Source: Alcaligenaceae bacterium (GTDB lineage: Bacteria; Pseudomonadota; Gammaproteobacteria; Burkholderiales; Burkholderiaceae_B). Taken from it: a DNA stretch of 33,885 bases. Under the pieces are notes generated by a model that saw only the letters and a program-made list of their open reading frames with translations, made no database searches and was not told where the DNA came from. The position numbers were made by a program, and so were the translations under genes. Shown one piece after another: positions 8,105 through 19,266 of the stretch (position 1 is its first letter; the number at the start of each line of letters is the position of its first letter). Location of the stretch: NCBI GenBank assembly GCA_947484295.1, contig CANKOW010000008.1, positions 1 to 33,885 of the forward strand, read 5' to 3'.

Positions 8105-9973
8105 TCAGTCTTTGGGTTTCCAAACTGTACCGATCGAAATAGATTGCAGTTTCTTTTGGCGTCCGTACCAGAGATTTGCCAAGGCGCGAACACCCACCAC
8201 TGAGGTAAACATCGAAGTCAAAATCCCCAGGCAGTGCACCACAGCAAAGCCGCGTACGGGGCCAGAGCCAAACACCAAGAGTGCAACGCCTACGATCAGC
8301 GTAGTGAGGTTCGAGTCAAGAATCGTGCTCCAGGCGCGTTCAAAGCCAAGGGTGATTGCTTGTTGAGGCGCTTCGCCATTACGAAGCTCTTCGCGAATGC
8401 GCTCATTGATCAACACATTGGAATCAATCGCCATACCGAGTGTCAGGGCAATCGCGGCGATACCTGGCAGGGTGAGGGTTGCCTGCAACATGGACAAGAC
8501 CGCGAGCAGCATCAAGACGTTCAGTGCGAGGCCAATGGAGGAAAACATTCCAAACAGTTGGTAATAGATCAGCATAAAAATTGCGATCGCAATAAAACCA
8601 TAGAGCGTTGAATTAAAGCCCTTTGAGATATTTTCGGCACCCAGGCTTGGTCCGATCGTGCGCTCTTCGATGATTTCCATGGGAGCGGCCAGCGAGCCCG
8701 CGCGCAACAGCAAAGCCGTATCGGCAGCTTCTTCGGCAGACATGCTGCCCGAAATTTGCACCTGACCGCCTGGGATCTCGCCGCGGATGACCGGTGCAGT
8801 TACGATCTCGCCACGGCCTTTTTCAAACAGCAAAATCGCCATGCGTTTGCCGACGTTGTCGCGTGTGATGTCGCGAAAAATACGCGCGCCCTTTGAGTCG
8901 AGCGTAAGATGAACTGCCGCCTGTTGCGACAGATTGTCGCGCCCGGCTTGTGCATCTTGCAGGTTTTCACCGGTCAAAATCACTTGGCGACGTAATAAGA
9001 GGGGGCGGCCATCGCGATCTTGGTAACGCTCAAGACCGAAGGGTACTGTGCCCGCAATTAAGGCGCTTCTAGCAGTTTCTGAGTCGTCAACCATTCTGAT
9101 TTCGAGTGTCGCGGTGCGGCCCAAAATGTCTTTGGCTTTAGCCACGTCTTGTACGCCCGGCAATTGCACCACGATACGATCAGCGCCTTGCTGCTGAATC
9201 ACGGGTTCTGCGACGCCAAGCTCATTGATACGGTTGTGCAGGGTGGTGATGTTTTGCTTAAGCGCATTTGCCTGCACGGCAGTCATCGCCGTTTGGCTAA
9301 GAGTGGCTATGACTTGTTGGCGAGCGCCTTCTGTTCGTTCAACCATCTGCAGATCGGGGTTGCGAGTCCGCAGGCTGCTGATGGCACGGTCGCGGTTGGC
9401 CGCGCTTGAAAACGACAACACGACCGACATCGCGCTGCGCTCGATACCGGTATTTTCAATTCTTTGATCACGCAAGGCAGCACGCAGATCGGTCACAAGT
9501 GAGTCGTAGCGTGCGGCGAGCGCACCTTGCATATCAACTTGCAGTAAAAAGTGAACGCCGCCACGCAGGTCAAGCCCCAGATACATAGGGTGTGCACCGA
9601 TGGCGCTCAGCCAACTCGGTGAGGCGGGCAGTAGGTTTAAAGCTACCGTGTAAGTTGGCTCGGCCGGATTTGGATTGAGTGCTTTTTCAATGGTGTCGCG
9701 CGCCAGAATTTGTTGATCTGTGTTGGCGAACCGAACGCGAACCGTGCCAACGGGACCGTTTTGTTCAAAGGCGGCACCGGTACTGGGCACGCCAGATTTT
9801 TTCAAAATATCTTGGGCGCGATCGAGCATGCCCGCATCAAGTTTGAGAGTCGATTTTGCGCTTGAAATCTGTACAGCAGGAGACTCGCCGTACAGATTAG
9901 GCAGCGTATAGAGCAGGCCGATCACAACCGCAACCAGCACCGTCAGGTATTTCCAAATAGGGTAGCGGTTCAT
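8105..9973 (-). CDS. secD: protein translocase subunit SecD
   Basis: The 622-residue SecD has TM1 at about 8-25, then a long periplasmic P1 region containing LGLDLRGGVHFLLQVDM, the conserved DLRGG motif near the first helix. It ends in a six-helix membrane part (from about 455) with LPGIAAIALTLGMAIDSNVL and the cytoplasmic IRERIREE-like segment seen here as INERIREELRNG. Length and layout fit betaproteobacterial SecD. It lies between yajC and secF, which together make the SecDF-YajC complex, and is probably co-transcribed with them. Confidence 0.95.
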   Translation of the reverse strand: MNRYPIWKYLTVLVAVVIGLLYTLPNLYGESPAVQISSAKSTLKLDAGMLDRAQDILKKSGVPSTGAAFEQNGPVGTVRVRFANTDQQILARDTIEKALNPNPAEPTYTVALNLLPASPSWLSAIGAHPMYLGLDLRGGVHFLLQVDMQGALAARYDSLVTDLRAALRDQRIENTGIERSAMSVVLSFSSAANRDRAISSLRTRNPDLQMVERTEGARQQVIATLSQTAMTAVQANALKQNITTLHNRINELGVAEPVIQQQGADRIVVQLPGVQDVAKAKDILGRTATLEIRMVDDSETARSALIAGTVPFGLERYQDRDGRPLLLRRQVILTGENLQDAQAGRDNLSQQAAVHLTLDSKGARIFRDITRDNVGKRMAILLFEKGRGEIVTAPVIRGEIPGGQVQISGSMSAEEAADTALLLRAGSLAAPMEIIEERTIGPSLGAENISKGFNSTLYGFIAIAIFMLIYYQLFGMFSSIGLALNVLMLLAVLSMLQATLTLPGIAAIALTLGMAIDSNVLINERIREELRNGEAPQQAITLGFERAWSTILDSNLTTLIVGVALLVFGSGPVRGFAVVHCLGILTSMFTSVVGVRALANLWYGRQKKLQSISIGTVWKPKD

Positions 9974-10038
9974 TGCCGACGGGGATCAATAAGAGTGTGA
10001 CCCCGGCGCAACATGCGACGGGGTGTTCAAGCAAAGCC

Positions 10039-10380
10039 TTACAGCGCTTTGATTGTTCCTTTGGGTAGCACTATCGCGACAGACGCTTTTTGCATCACGA
10101 CCTCAATGGGCGTAGTGCCATGCTCAGAGATTTCGATGGTAACGTAGCTATCACTGACTTTGCTGACCTTGCCAAGCAAACCGCCAGCGCAAATAACTTC
10201 ATCGCCCTTTGCCAAAGCCGCTAATAGCGCTTTATGCTCTTTTTGGCGCTTCATTTGGGGGCGGATCATCAAAAAGTACAGCACCACGAACATCAAAACG
10301 ATTGGGGCCATGCCCATTAACGAACTAGCAGTATCGCCGGCTTGGGCCAGCAAGAGGCTGGAAATTGCTTGAGCAGACAT
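10039..10380 (-). CDS. yajC: preprotein translocase subunit YajC
   Basis: This 113-residue membrane protein has a single hydrophobic segment (about 20-42) ending in the conserved YFLMIRPQMKRQKEHK, followed by a small cytoplasmic domain with LAKGDEVICAGGLLGKVSKV. These are the diagnostic features of YajC, the accessory partner of SecDF. Its start codon is preceded by an AAGGAGA-like ribosome binding site (on the plus strand, GGTCTCCTTTGG just past the start). It lies 33 bases after tgt and 65 bases before secD. Confidence 0.95.
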   Translation of the reverse strand: MSAQAISSLLLAQAGDTASSLMGMAPIVLMFVVLYFLMIRPQMKRQKEHKALLAALAKGDEVICAGGLLGKVSKVSDSYVTIEISEHGTTPIEVVMQKASVAIVLPKGTIKAL

Positions 10381-10413
10381 TAAGGTCTCCTTTGGGTAAA
10401 TGTGAAACGCTGG

Positions 10414-12815
<2,402 letters not shown>

Positions 12816-12935
12816 GGCAATAGCGTCGGTAGCGGTTCGGGAGATTTTGAGGCGACTTACTTCGATTTTGCAAAACAAGCCACTAAAGATCGGGCATTTT
12901 AAGCCCCTCAAGATACTTTTTTTGTATGCTGTGGG

Positions 12936-12963
12936 TTGACACGAAAAAACAGGCGACGGTAAT
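12936..12963 (+). promoter_or_regulatory. candidate sigma-70 promoter for dacB
   Basis: TTGACA (12936-12941), a perfect -35 consensus, is followed after 16 bases by GGTAAT (12958-12963), a four-of-six -10 match. Transcription would begin near 12970. If so, the first two possible dacB starts (12926, 12962) lie upstream of the transcript, which favours a start at 13076 or later. The neighbouring inverted repeat GGGC-ATTTTAA-GCCC (about 12893-12907) sits in the queA-dacB divergent region and could be an operator. Confidence 0.45.
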
Positions 12964-13010
12964 GACAGGTTTGCAGGCAAAGACAGGCTCTTTATTTATA
13001 CCGCTTTGGA

Positions 13011-13115
13011 CGCGAGCGACAGATTTGAGACAGATTCGGGCGCGAGCCATAGATTTGACACGAGTTTGGGTGCGAATGACAGATTTGAAGCGAATTTGGG
13101 CGCAAGCCACAGAAC
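13011..13115 (+). repeat. 3.5 copies of a degenerate 30-base tandem repeat
   Basis: Units at 13011-13040, 13041-13070 and 13071-13100, with a half unit at 13101-13115, share the pattern (c/t)gcgag..a.agatttga followed by cga.ttggg. Spacing is exactly 30 bases, so in the dacB frame they encode three ten-residue repeats of the type R-A-T/I-D-L-x-R/Q-I/V-x-x. Each unit is only partly conserved, suggesting an old duplication. It lies between the likely dacB promoter and the signal peptide, covering the start at 13076. Confidence 0.8.
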
Positions 13116-14545
13116 CTCGTGTGAAGCAAATGTTTTGCGGTGTGGCGCTTGGGTTGAGTGTGTTGTTTGGTTCGAGCAGCGCCTGTGCGCAAGCTGGCTT
13201 GCCGCCTGAGCTTGCACGTGCTTGGGCGCAAACAAAATTACCTGAATCCTCGCTATCCGTTCTTGTACAAGAAATCGGCGGCCCGCAGCTATTTGCCGTG
13301 TCGCCTGAGTTGCCGCGTAACCCTGCGTCGGTGATGAAGCTAGTGACGACCTATGCGGCCGTGTCGCGTTTGGGGCCAAACTACACCTGGAACACAGACC
13401 TATTGATTGGGGCCAACGCCAAAGCTTCAGAGCAAGGTGTATTGAGCGGCCCACTGTATCTTCGCGCGGGGGGTGATCCGATCTTTTTATTGCAAGACCT
13501 TTGGCGCTTACTGCGTGACCTGCGGTTGCGCGGCGTGCGCGAAATCCCTGAAATTGTGATCGACCGTTCAATTTTTGGCGATGTGACGATTGATCCGAGC
13601 ACGTTTGATGGTTCTGCTTACAGCCCGTATAACGCGAGCCCCGATGCCTTTATGGTGGGCTTTGGTGCCGTGCGCTTAGTGTTTTCGCCCGATCCAGGCA
13701 CGCGCAGCTGGAAGTCGTTTGTCGACCCACCCATGGCGGGTGTGCAGATTGACGGCAACGTGCAGTGGGTAGATGGCGTATGCCCGGGCTCGCCCAACAT
13801 CAGCACCGACATCACGATGACCGAAGGCACGGTTAAGTTTCGCGTTTCGGGTAAGGCCGTGGGCTCTTGTGGCGAGTTTGAAGTGTTTCGTTTGGCCTTC
13901 TCGCAACAAGAATTTGGCGCACGTGTACTGCGTTCGTTGTGGCAAGAGTTAGGGGGGGTCATTACCGGGCCGATCCGCAGTGGCCCGATTCCAGCCGGGG
14001 CGATCATCGTAGCCTCGCATCAGTCACCCCCTCTGTCTGAAGTGATTCGTTTAATCAATAAGCGCAGTAACAACGTGATGACGCGAGTCTTATTGCTGAC
14101 GCTAGGTGCTGAAAATGGACGTCGCCCGGCGACGGTCGCTGGTAGCGTACAAGTTGCCCAAGAGGTCTTAGCGCGTCAAGGCTTGCCAATGAAAGGGATG
14201 GTGCTCGATAACGGTTCGGGTTTGTCGCGCAACGGCGTAGTGTCGGCCGACAGTTTGGCGCAGATGCTACAAAAAGCCTGGACCTCAACTGTGATGCCAG
14301 AGTATGTCGCCTCGCTGTCGATTCTTGGCTCGGATGGCACCACACGCAATCGCCTGCGCGATCCGTCAACCAAATCGATGGCACATCTTAAAACGGGCGC
14401 CTTGCGTGATGTGCGTTCAGTCGCAGGCTACGTGTGGGGTGCTAGCGGAAAGCGCTACGTCGTGATTAGTATGGTGAACCATGAGCGGGCCCATGAGGCG
14501 CGCTCGTTTGAAAACGCGCTAATCGCCTGGTTGACTGCGCGATGA
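13076..14545 (+). CDS. dacB: D-alanyl-D-alanine carboxypeptidase/endopeptidase, PBP4 type
   Basis: This is a class C, S13-family penicillin-binding protein that trims and hydrolyses peptidoglycan cross-links in the periplasm. The three active-site motifs are visible: SVMK (nucleophile Ser, in NPASVMKLVTTYA), SNN (in NKRSNNVMTR) and KTG (in AHLKTGALRDV), with the GSGLSRNG segment between the last two. A hydrophobic stretch ending SSACAQA is a signal peptide. The frame is open from 12926, with possible starts at 12926, 12962, 13076, GTG 13121 and 13130. I prefer 13076 because it follows the likely promoter and keeps basic residues before the hydrophobic core. The 13130 start would leave an uncharged n-region. 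Confidence 0.9.
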   Translation: MTDLKRIWAQATEPRVKQMFCGVALGLSVLFGSSSACAQAGLPPELARAWAQTKLPESSLSVLVQEIGGPQLFAVSPELPRNPASVMKLVTTYAAVSRLGPNYTWNTDLLIGANAKASEQGVLSGPLYLRAGGDPIFLLQDLWRLLRDLRLRGVREIPEIVIDRSIFGDVTIDPSTFDGSAYSPYNASPDAFMVGFGAVRLVFSPDPGTRSWKSFVDPPMAGVQIDGNVQWVDGVCPGSPNISTDITMTEGTVKFRVSGKAVGSCGEFEVFRLAFSQQEFGARVLRSLWQELGGVITGPIRSGPIPAGAIIVASHQSPPLSEVIRLINKRSNNVMTRVLLLTLGAENGRRPATVAGSVQVAQEVLARQGLPMKGMVLDNGSGLSRNGVVSADSLAQMLQKAWTSTVMPEYVASLSILGSDGTTRNRLRDPSTKSMAHLKTGALRDVRSVAGYVWGASGKRYVVISMVNHERAHEARSFENALIAWLTAR

Positions 14546-14604
14546 AGCCACCTACACACTTGACCAAGTCACTGATACTGCACAAACTACCGAGGCGGCT
14601 AGTC

Positions 14605-14652
14605 AATCGATGAAGAGCAAACAATCTAACGGGGCAGCGAATCGATGAAGAG
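14605..14652 (+). repeat. 13-base direct repeat carrying two ATG starts, with a 12-codon leader frame
   Basis: AATCGATGAAGAG occurs at 14605-14617 and again at 14640-14652. The second copy contains the ATG of the following secreted-protein gene. The first opens a 12-codon frame (14610-14648, product MKSKQSNGAANR) whose TGA overlaps the real ATG as ATGA. The arrangement could be a chance product of a 35-base duplication or a translationally coupled leader peptide. Confidence 0.55.
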
Positions 14653-15376
14653 TGCAGCGCTGCGGAACTTTTACAAAATACTCATACTCTCGGTGTTACT
14701 TGGTGTTTGTACAAGTGCGCAGGCACAAATCTGTGATGGTCGTTTTTTTCGCAACGGCGGTGTGATTGAGATTGGTAGCTCGGGCATGTTGACTGTCTCG
14801 GCTAAGTTAACGTTCAGCCAAGTTAAAAAAACTTCAGGCACTGCATGTCAGGCACTGGTGAAAGGTTTTGCCAATTATGCACTGGTGAGTTTTTTAAGCG
14901 GCTCGAGCGATATCGATCATGTCTTAAACGTAAGTGGCAACCAAACAAGCGTCACGAATGCGCGCCCCGGTAAGTCTGCAGGCGCGGCCACCTTTAATGT
15001 GCAGTTGCTGGGGTTATTTGGTTTTGGCGCACCCATTCGAGCTGCAGGGCAAAAGTTTCCTGCGCAGTCTTATTCCCTGGCAGTGGGCGATCCTAAGCGC
15101 GGTTCTAGCACGCCAGTGGGGGTCCGAATGGGCGAAAAAACGGTAGGTGCGCAGCAGTCTATTCAAACTGCGATCGGTAAGTTGCAATGCTGGCCCGTGC
15201 GCTATGCCCGCAGTACAGATGCGACCACCGCACAGGTACAGGGCATGGTGCTACCGATCCCATCGATTCAATCTCAAGTGACTGACTGGTTTTGCCCAAC
15301 GACTAATCTTGTGATGAAACAAGAGATCGAGCACTCTGGTCAAAAATCAGTAATTGAGGTGAAGGTGTTACGTTAA
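14645..15376 (+). CDS. secreted protein of unknown function
   Basis: I do not recognise this 243-residue protein with confidence. It begins with a signal peptide: basic residues, the core YKILILSVLLGVC, and a cleavage site after SAQA (about residue 27). The mature part is rich in Ser, Gly, Thr and Val and looks like beta structure. It contains four or five cysteines (for example ICDGRFF, TACQALV, LQCWPVRY, DWFCPTT), which could pair in the periplasm. The pattern of a C-terminal segment with CWPVRYARS then WFCPTTNLVMKQE is reminiscent of small periplasmic beta-barrel-like domains such as DUF3108, but this is a guess. It starts 99 bases after dacB on the same strand. Confidence 0.75.
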   Translation: MKSAALRNFYKILILSVLLGVCTSAQAQICDGRFFRNGGVIEIGSSGMLTVSAKLTFSQVKKTSGTACQALVKGFANYALVSFLSGSSDIDHVLNVSGNQTSVTNARPGKSAGAATFNVQLLGLFGFGAPIRAAGQKFPAQSYSLAVGDPKRGSSTPVGVRMGEKTVGAQQSIQTAIGKLQCWPVRYARSTDATTAQVQGMVLPIPSIQSQVTDWFCPTTNLVMKQEIEHSGQKSVIEVKVLR

Positions 15377-15392
15377 AGGGGCCGCGCGACTC

Positions 15393-15486
15393 AAAACCCT
15401 AGGTCACCCCACCTCGTATCTGCATGCGTCCGGATTGTGGCATAGGTTAGAAGATCTTAAAGCCCCAGTTCACCCCAAATCGCATC
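15393..15486. repeat. imperfect 28-base direct repeat at the 3' end of ubiD
   Basis: The end of ubiD (15459-15486 on the plus strand) is echoed 66 bases further downstream of the gene at 15393-15420, with 22 of 28 positions identical. The shared core is TCACCCCA. The outer copy is not part of an open gene and looks like a decayed partial duplication of the ubiD C-terminal codons. Confidence 0.5.
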
Positions 15487-17001
15487 CACTCGTGCCTTAG
15501 TCGCGGCATCCATCGTAATCGGCGTGCCCCATTCGCGTTGAGTCTCGCCCGGCCATTTGTTGGTGGCGTCGAGACCCATTTTTCCGCCAAGTCCTGACAC
15601 CGGCGAGGCGAAATCCAGATAATCGATGGGGGTGTTTTCAACGAGAAGTGTGTCGCGCACCGGATCCATGCGCGTGGTCATTGCCCAGACCACTTCTTTC
15701 CAGTCGCGCGGGTTGATGTCTTGATCGACGACGACAATAAATTTTGTGTACATGAACTGGCGCAAGATGCTCCACAAACCAAACATCACACGTTTGGCGT
15801 GGCCCGGATACTGTTTGCGAATCGACACGACGGCCAGGCGATAGCTACAGCCTTCGGGCGGCAGATAAAAGTCAACAATCTCAGGTAGCTGTCGGCGCAA
15901 AATCGGCACGAAGACTTCATTGAGTGCGACGCCTAGTATGGCGGGCTCATCGGGTGGCTTGCCTGTGTAGGTGGTGTGATAAATCGGGTTGCGACGCATG
16001 GTGATGCGCTCAACCGTAAACACAGGAAACCAGTCTTGCTCGTTGTAATAGCCAGTATGGTCGCCATAAGGGCCCTCAAGCGCAAGTTCGTAATCCGACG
16101 CGGGTGGCGGGTTCACGCCTTGCGGGACAACAGGTTTGATTGCGCGCGGATTTGAGCTCGGTAGCAAATGCCCCTCGAGCACAATTTCGGCAGTCGCCGG
16201 AACCGACAGGTCGCTGCCTAGTGCTTGGGTGACTTCAGTGCGTGCGCCACGCAGCAAACCTGAGAATTGATATTCAGACAAGCTGTCCGGGACAGGCGTG
16301 ACGGCGCCCAAGGTAGTGGCTGGGTCGGCTCCTAGCGCTACCGCAATGGGGAAAGGCGTACCGGGGTGTGCCAGCGCGTGATCTCTAAAATCAAGCGCGC
16401 CGCCGCGGTGCGACAACCAGCGCATGATGAGTTTGTTGCGGCCAATCATTTGCTGTCGATAAATACCTAGATTTTGTCGACGTGCGTTGGGGCCTCGCGT
16501 GATCACCAGGCCCCAGGTGAGTAACGGCGCAACGTCGCCGGGCCAGCAGGTCTGGATGGGCAGTTTGGTCAGATCTACATCATCGCCTTCCCAAACGATG
16601 TCTTGGCAAGGTGCACCACGAACCGTTTTGGGGCTCATGTCCCATAAGGCGGCTTTGAGCATTGATACTTTTGCTAAGGCATCACGAAAGCCCTTTGGAG
16701 CCTCGGGTTCGCGTAACGACGCGAGCAGTTCACCGATCTCGCGTAAGGCACCTACGTTTTCGGCGCCCATCCCACGCGCTACGCGCGCCGGTGTGCCAAA
16801 CAAGTTTGCCAAGACCGGCATTGAGGCAGGTTGGCCGTTGTGCGTGGCGTTTTCAAACAGCAGGGCGGGGCCCTCGGCTTTGAGAACGCGATCCGAAATC
16901 TCGGTCATCTCAAGTGAGGTGGATACCGGTTGACTGATGCGTTTGAGTTCGCCCGAGCGCTCAAGCTGCACGATAAAATCTCTTAAGTCTTTGTATTTCA
17001 C
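15457..17001 (-). CDS. ubiD: UbiD-family 3-polyprenyl-4-hydroxybenzoate decarboxylase
   Basis: UbiD decarboxylates 3-polyprenyl-4-hydroxybenzoate in ubiquinone synthesis using prenylated FMN supplied by UbiX. The 514-residue protein begins [20 protein letters not shown], the usual UbiD N-terminus. It carries the family segments [52 protein letters not shown] (with the conserved Glu) and [11 protein letters not shown]. The later stretch [21 protein letters not shown] is also typical. Length is close to the E. coli protein (497). It is transcribed divergently from the lytic transglycosylase gene, 84 bases apart. No partner ubiX is in the window. Confidence 0.95.
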   Translation of the reverse strand: MKYKDLRDFIVQLERSGELKRISQPVSTSLEMTEISDRVLKAEGPALLFENATHNGQPASMPVLANLFGTPARVARGMGAENVGALREIGELLASLREPEAPKGFRDALAKVSMLKAALWDMSPKTVRGAPCQDIVWEGDDVDLTKLPIQTCWPGDVAPLLTWGLVITRGPNARRQNLGIYRQQMIGRNKLIMRWLSHRGGALDFRDHALAHPGTPFPIAVALGADPATTLGAVTPVPDSLSEYQFSGLLRGARTEVTQALGSDLSVPATAEIVLEGHLLPSSNPRAIKPVVPQGVNPPPASDYELALEGPYGDHTGYYNEQDWFPVFTVERITMRRNPIYHTTYTGKPPDEPAILGVALNEVFVPILRRQLPEIVDFYLPPEGCSYRLAVVSIRKQYPGHAKRVMFGLWSILRQFMYTKFIVVVDQDINPRDWKEVVWAMTTRMDPVRDTLLVENTPIDYLDFASPVSGLGGKMGLDATNKWPGETQREWGTPITMDAATKARVDAIWGELGL

Positions 17002-17085
17002 GGTCTTGATTCGCCAAAACGGTTACAGTTCTACGATGCACACAAGGTTAACACCGGCCATGCTTGACCCCAAGGTGAAGCAACC

Positions 17086-18054
17086 ATGACCCCACAGCGC
17101 TTGAGCCCTCTCAGCGGTGTGGTCGCGCCTAGCCCGTTGGGCGTGATTCAACAGTTGATGAGTGGGCTTTACCGCAACCTCGCTGAGTTTGTCCGCACCT
17201 GCGCGATCTACCTTGGGATCACAGTTCTTGTCGCCGGTACGATGGTGCTGACGATGCCCACACTTCGTGGGCAGGCCTTGCAAATTCATTCAGCGTTGCT
17301 GTATGCGCTGGTCCCTGACGCGTTGATTCCGCAGGCCACGACGAACACGAGCGCGCCAGTCGGGACGATCGTTGCCGCCGTTGATTTAGAACCGCTGCGT
17401 GGTCAAACGTTGCCGCCTGCCGCACTTGGGCGTCCCGCTCCAGCGGTACCGGCGCCACAGGATTTGGTGGGGGCAGCACCACCACCGCCTAGCATTGCAA
17501 CGGTGCAACAGGCGTTAGCCGTGGCGGCGCAGGCGCCTGCTTCGGGCAGTGCCGTCACGCTTGCACAGGTTTTACAGCGTCAGGCCGTCAGTCAAAGCCA
17601 GCAAGATGCGTTAATTCAATATTTGTCTCGCAAGTATTTGGTGGCAACGCAAGCCGCTCAGATGTTTGTTGAAACAGCTTATGTGGTGGGTGATGAATTA
17701 AAAGTAGATCCGTTGTTATTGCTTGCGATCATCGCGACTGAGTCACGCTTTAATCCCTACGCCGGCGGTCAGGTGGGTGGCCCAACTGGGCTGATGCAAG
17801 TGATGATGAGTGTCCATCGAGATAAATTTACTCAACTCGGGCGTGGCGAAACGATGGTGTTTAATCCGGTCGCTAATATTCGCGTTGGTGCTTTTATTTT
17901 GGCTTATTGCATTCGCACTCGAGGCTCTGTGGCGGGTGGGTTGCTGTGTTATTGCGGCGCCAGCGGCCCTAATGCCGACGGGGGCTATACAAAAAAAGTG
18001 TTGTCCGAGCGCCGTCGTTTAGCGCTCGCGGGTTCAATCGCACTCAAAGATTGA
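17086..18054 (+). CDS. membrane-anchored lytic transglycosylase (SLT domain)
   Basis: The 322-residue protein has one N-terminal membrane segment (about 30-55, with IYLGITVLVAGTMVLTM) and then an Ala/Pro-rich linker (about 85-165). A C-terminal SLT domain starts near residue 200. The catalytic glutamate sits in LAIIATESRFNPYAGG, followed by GPTGLMQVMMSVH and NIRVGAFILAYC, the family-1 lytic transglycosylase pattern. Such enzymes cut the MurNAc-GlcNAc bond in peptidoglycan with formation of 1,6-anhydroMurNAc. The usual tyrosine-containing NxxYG region is replaced by LLCYCGASGPNADGGYTKKV. The ATG at 17086 gives a normal inner-membrane topology with the SLT domain outside. Confidence 0.85.
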   Translation: MTPQRLSPLSGVVAPSPLGVIQQLMSGLYRNLAEFVRTCAIYLGITVLVAGTMVLTMPTLRGQALQIHSALLYALVPDALIPQATTNTSAPVGTIVAAVDLEPLRGQTLPPAALGRPAPAVPAPQDLVGAAPPPPSIATVQQALAVAAQAPASGSAVTLAQVLQRQAVSQSQQDALIQYLSRKYLVATQAAQMFVETAYVVGDELKVDPLLLLAIIATESRFNPYAGGQVGGPTGLMQVMMSVHRDKFTQLGRGETMVFNPVANIRVGAFILAYCIRTRGSVAGGLLCYCGASGPNADGGYTKKVLSERRRLALAGSIALKD

Positions 18055-18077
18055 GAGCAAAAGCCAAGCCTCAAGCG

Positions 18078-19235
18078 TTAGCCTAAAAACGCCCTCATGC
18101 GATGAACAGCCTCTTGCAGGCGCTCGAGCCCGGTGGTGTAGGCAAACCGCATGGTATTGGCGGCATGTGCGGGGCCAAAATCTAAGCCCGCCACGGCAGC
18201 AACACGTGCACCGTTGAGCAGCGCAGCCGAAAAAGCGCTACTGTCTGACGAATGTGCCGAGATATCTCCATAAATATAAAATGCACCGTCGGGCGTCACG
18301 GGTACATCAATATTTAAGCTTTTTAAGGCCGGCACCAAATAATCGCGGCGTTGCCTAAAGGCTTCGCGGCGCTGCTCAAACAGCGCCAGAGCCTCAGGTT
18401 CGAAGCAAGCGATCGCGCCATGCTGCGCCAATGTGGGCGCGCAGATGGCTAAGCTTGCTGCCATTTTTTCGATGGGCTCAACCATATGGGTTGGCACAAT
18501 CATCCAACCCAAGCGCCAGCCCGTCATATTGAAATATTTTGAGAAGCTATTTAGGATAATCAGGTTGTCATCGATAGCAAGGGCCGATTGACGCGTGTCG
18601 TCGTACGATAAGCTTAGATAAATTTCATCCATCATGACAAAACCGTTGCTTGCATGCACTTGTTTAATCAGGCGTGTGAGTGCGTCACGCGGGATCGAGG
18701 TGCCGGTGGGGTTGCTTGGCGAGGCGATCAAGACACCGCGCGTGTCGGGCCCCCAGTGTTGCGCGATGTCGGTGTCTGAGAGTTGAAAACGGTTGGCGAT
18801 GGTGGTGGGGATGAGTTTGGTAGTGCCGCCGGCCGCACCGACAAAGTTGCGATTGGGTGGGTAGCAAGGGTCGGGCATCAAGACTTCATCACCGGGGTTG
18901 ATCAGTGCCATCGCGGCTAGCAGCAGTGCGCCGCTCGCACCCGAGGTCACGATGACCCGGTTGGGATCGACTTTGGCGCCAAGTTGCGTGGTGTAAAACC
19001 CAGCGATCGCTTCTCTGAGTTCAGGCAGGCCAGCAGGGGGTGAGTAGCCACTTTTGCCAGACTGCGCCGCAAGTTGCATCGCTTGGATCACTTGCGGGGC
19101 TGCGGTAAAGTCGGGTTCTCCGACGCCAAGGCTGATAATGTCGATGCCACTGCGTTGTAACGCTGTGGCTTGTTTAAAAAGTTCGACCGCATGAAAGGTC
19201 ACGGTATCGGCGGTGCGTGCTGCAAGAACTGTCAT
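18078..19235 (-). CDS. PLP-dependent class I/II aminotransferase
   Basis: The 385-residue protein is a fold-type I aminotransferase. The PLP lysine is Lys233 in NSFSKYFNMTGWRLGWM. Other cofactor contacts are Asn175 in SPSNPTG, Asp203/Tyr206 in MMDEIYLS and the arginine of MTGWRLGW; the substrate-carboxylate arginine is likely in MRFAYTTG near the C-terminus. The N-terminal ISLGVGEPDF motif is typical of aspartate/aromatic/alanine-type subgroup Igamma enzymes. The amino-donor cannot be told from sequence. The start has a good GGAGAG ribosome binding site. It lies convergent with the transglycosylase gene and 31 bases from the divergent FAD-like gene. Confidence 0.9.
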   Translation of the reverse strand: MTVLAARTADTVTFHAVELFKQATALQRSGIDIISLGVGEPDFTAAPQVIQAMQLAAQSGKSGYSPPAGLPELREAIAGFYTTQLGAKVDPNRVIVTSGASGALLLAAMALINPGDEVLMPDPCYPPNRNFVGAAGGTTKLIPTTIANRFQLSDTDIAQHWGPDTRGVLIASPSNPTGTSIPRDALTRLIKQVHASNGFVMMDEIYLSLSYDDTRQSALAIDDNLIILNSFSKYFNMTGWRLGWMIVPTHMVEPIEKMAASLAICAPTLAQHGAIACFEPEALALFEQRREAFRQRRDYLVPALKSLNIDVPVTPDGAFYIYGDISAHSSDSSAFSAALLNGARVAAVAGLDFGPAHAANTMRFAYTTGLERLQEAVHRMRAFLG

Positions 19236-19260
19236 AACCTATCTCTCCGTAAGAGGCTGA

Positions 19261-19266
19261 ATTGTA
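19261..19266 (-). promoter_or_regulatory. candidate -10 box of the aminotransferase gene
   Basis: Read on the minus strand this is TACAAT, five of six to the sigma-70 -10 consensus, 26 bases before the aminotransferase ATG. It would give a leader of about 19 bases that still includes the GGAGAG ribosome binding site. No convincing -35 hexamer is seen at the right distance. It directly abuts the GTG start of the divergent gene, so the two transcription units would share this short region. Confidence 0.35.

Noticed and set aside
13011-13115. CRISPR-like repeat array
   Set aside because: The 30-base units are contiguous with no spacers and are degenerate; no cas genes are nearby.
12996-13571. 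191-residue open frame on the minus strand opposite dacB
   Set aside because: It is a shadow of dacB and of the 30-base tandem repeats. Its composition is low-complexity, while the plus strand encodes a complete PBP4 with all three motifs.
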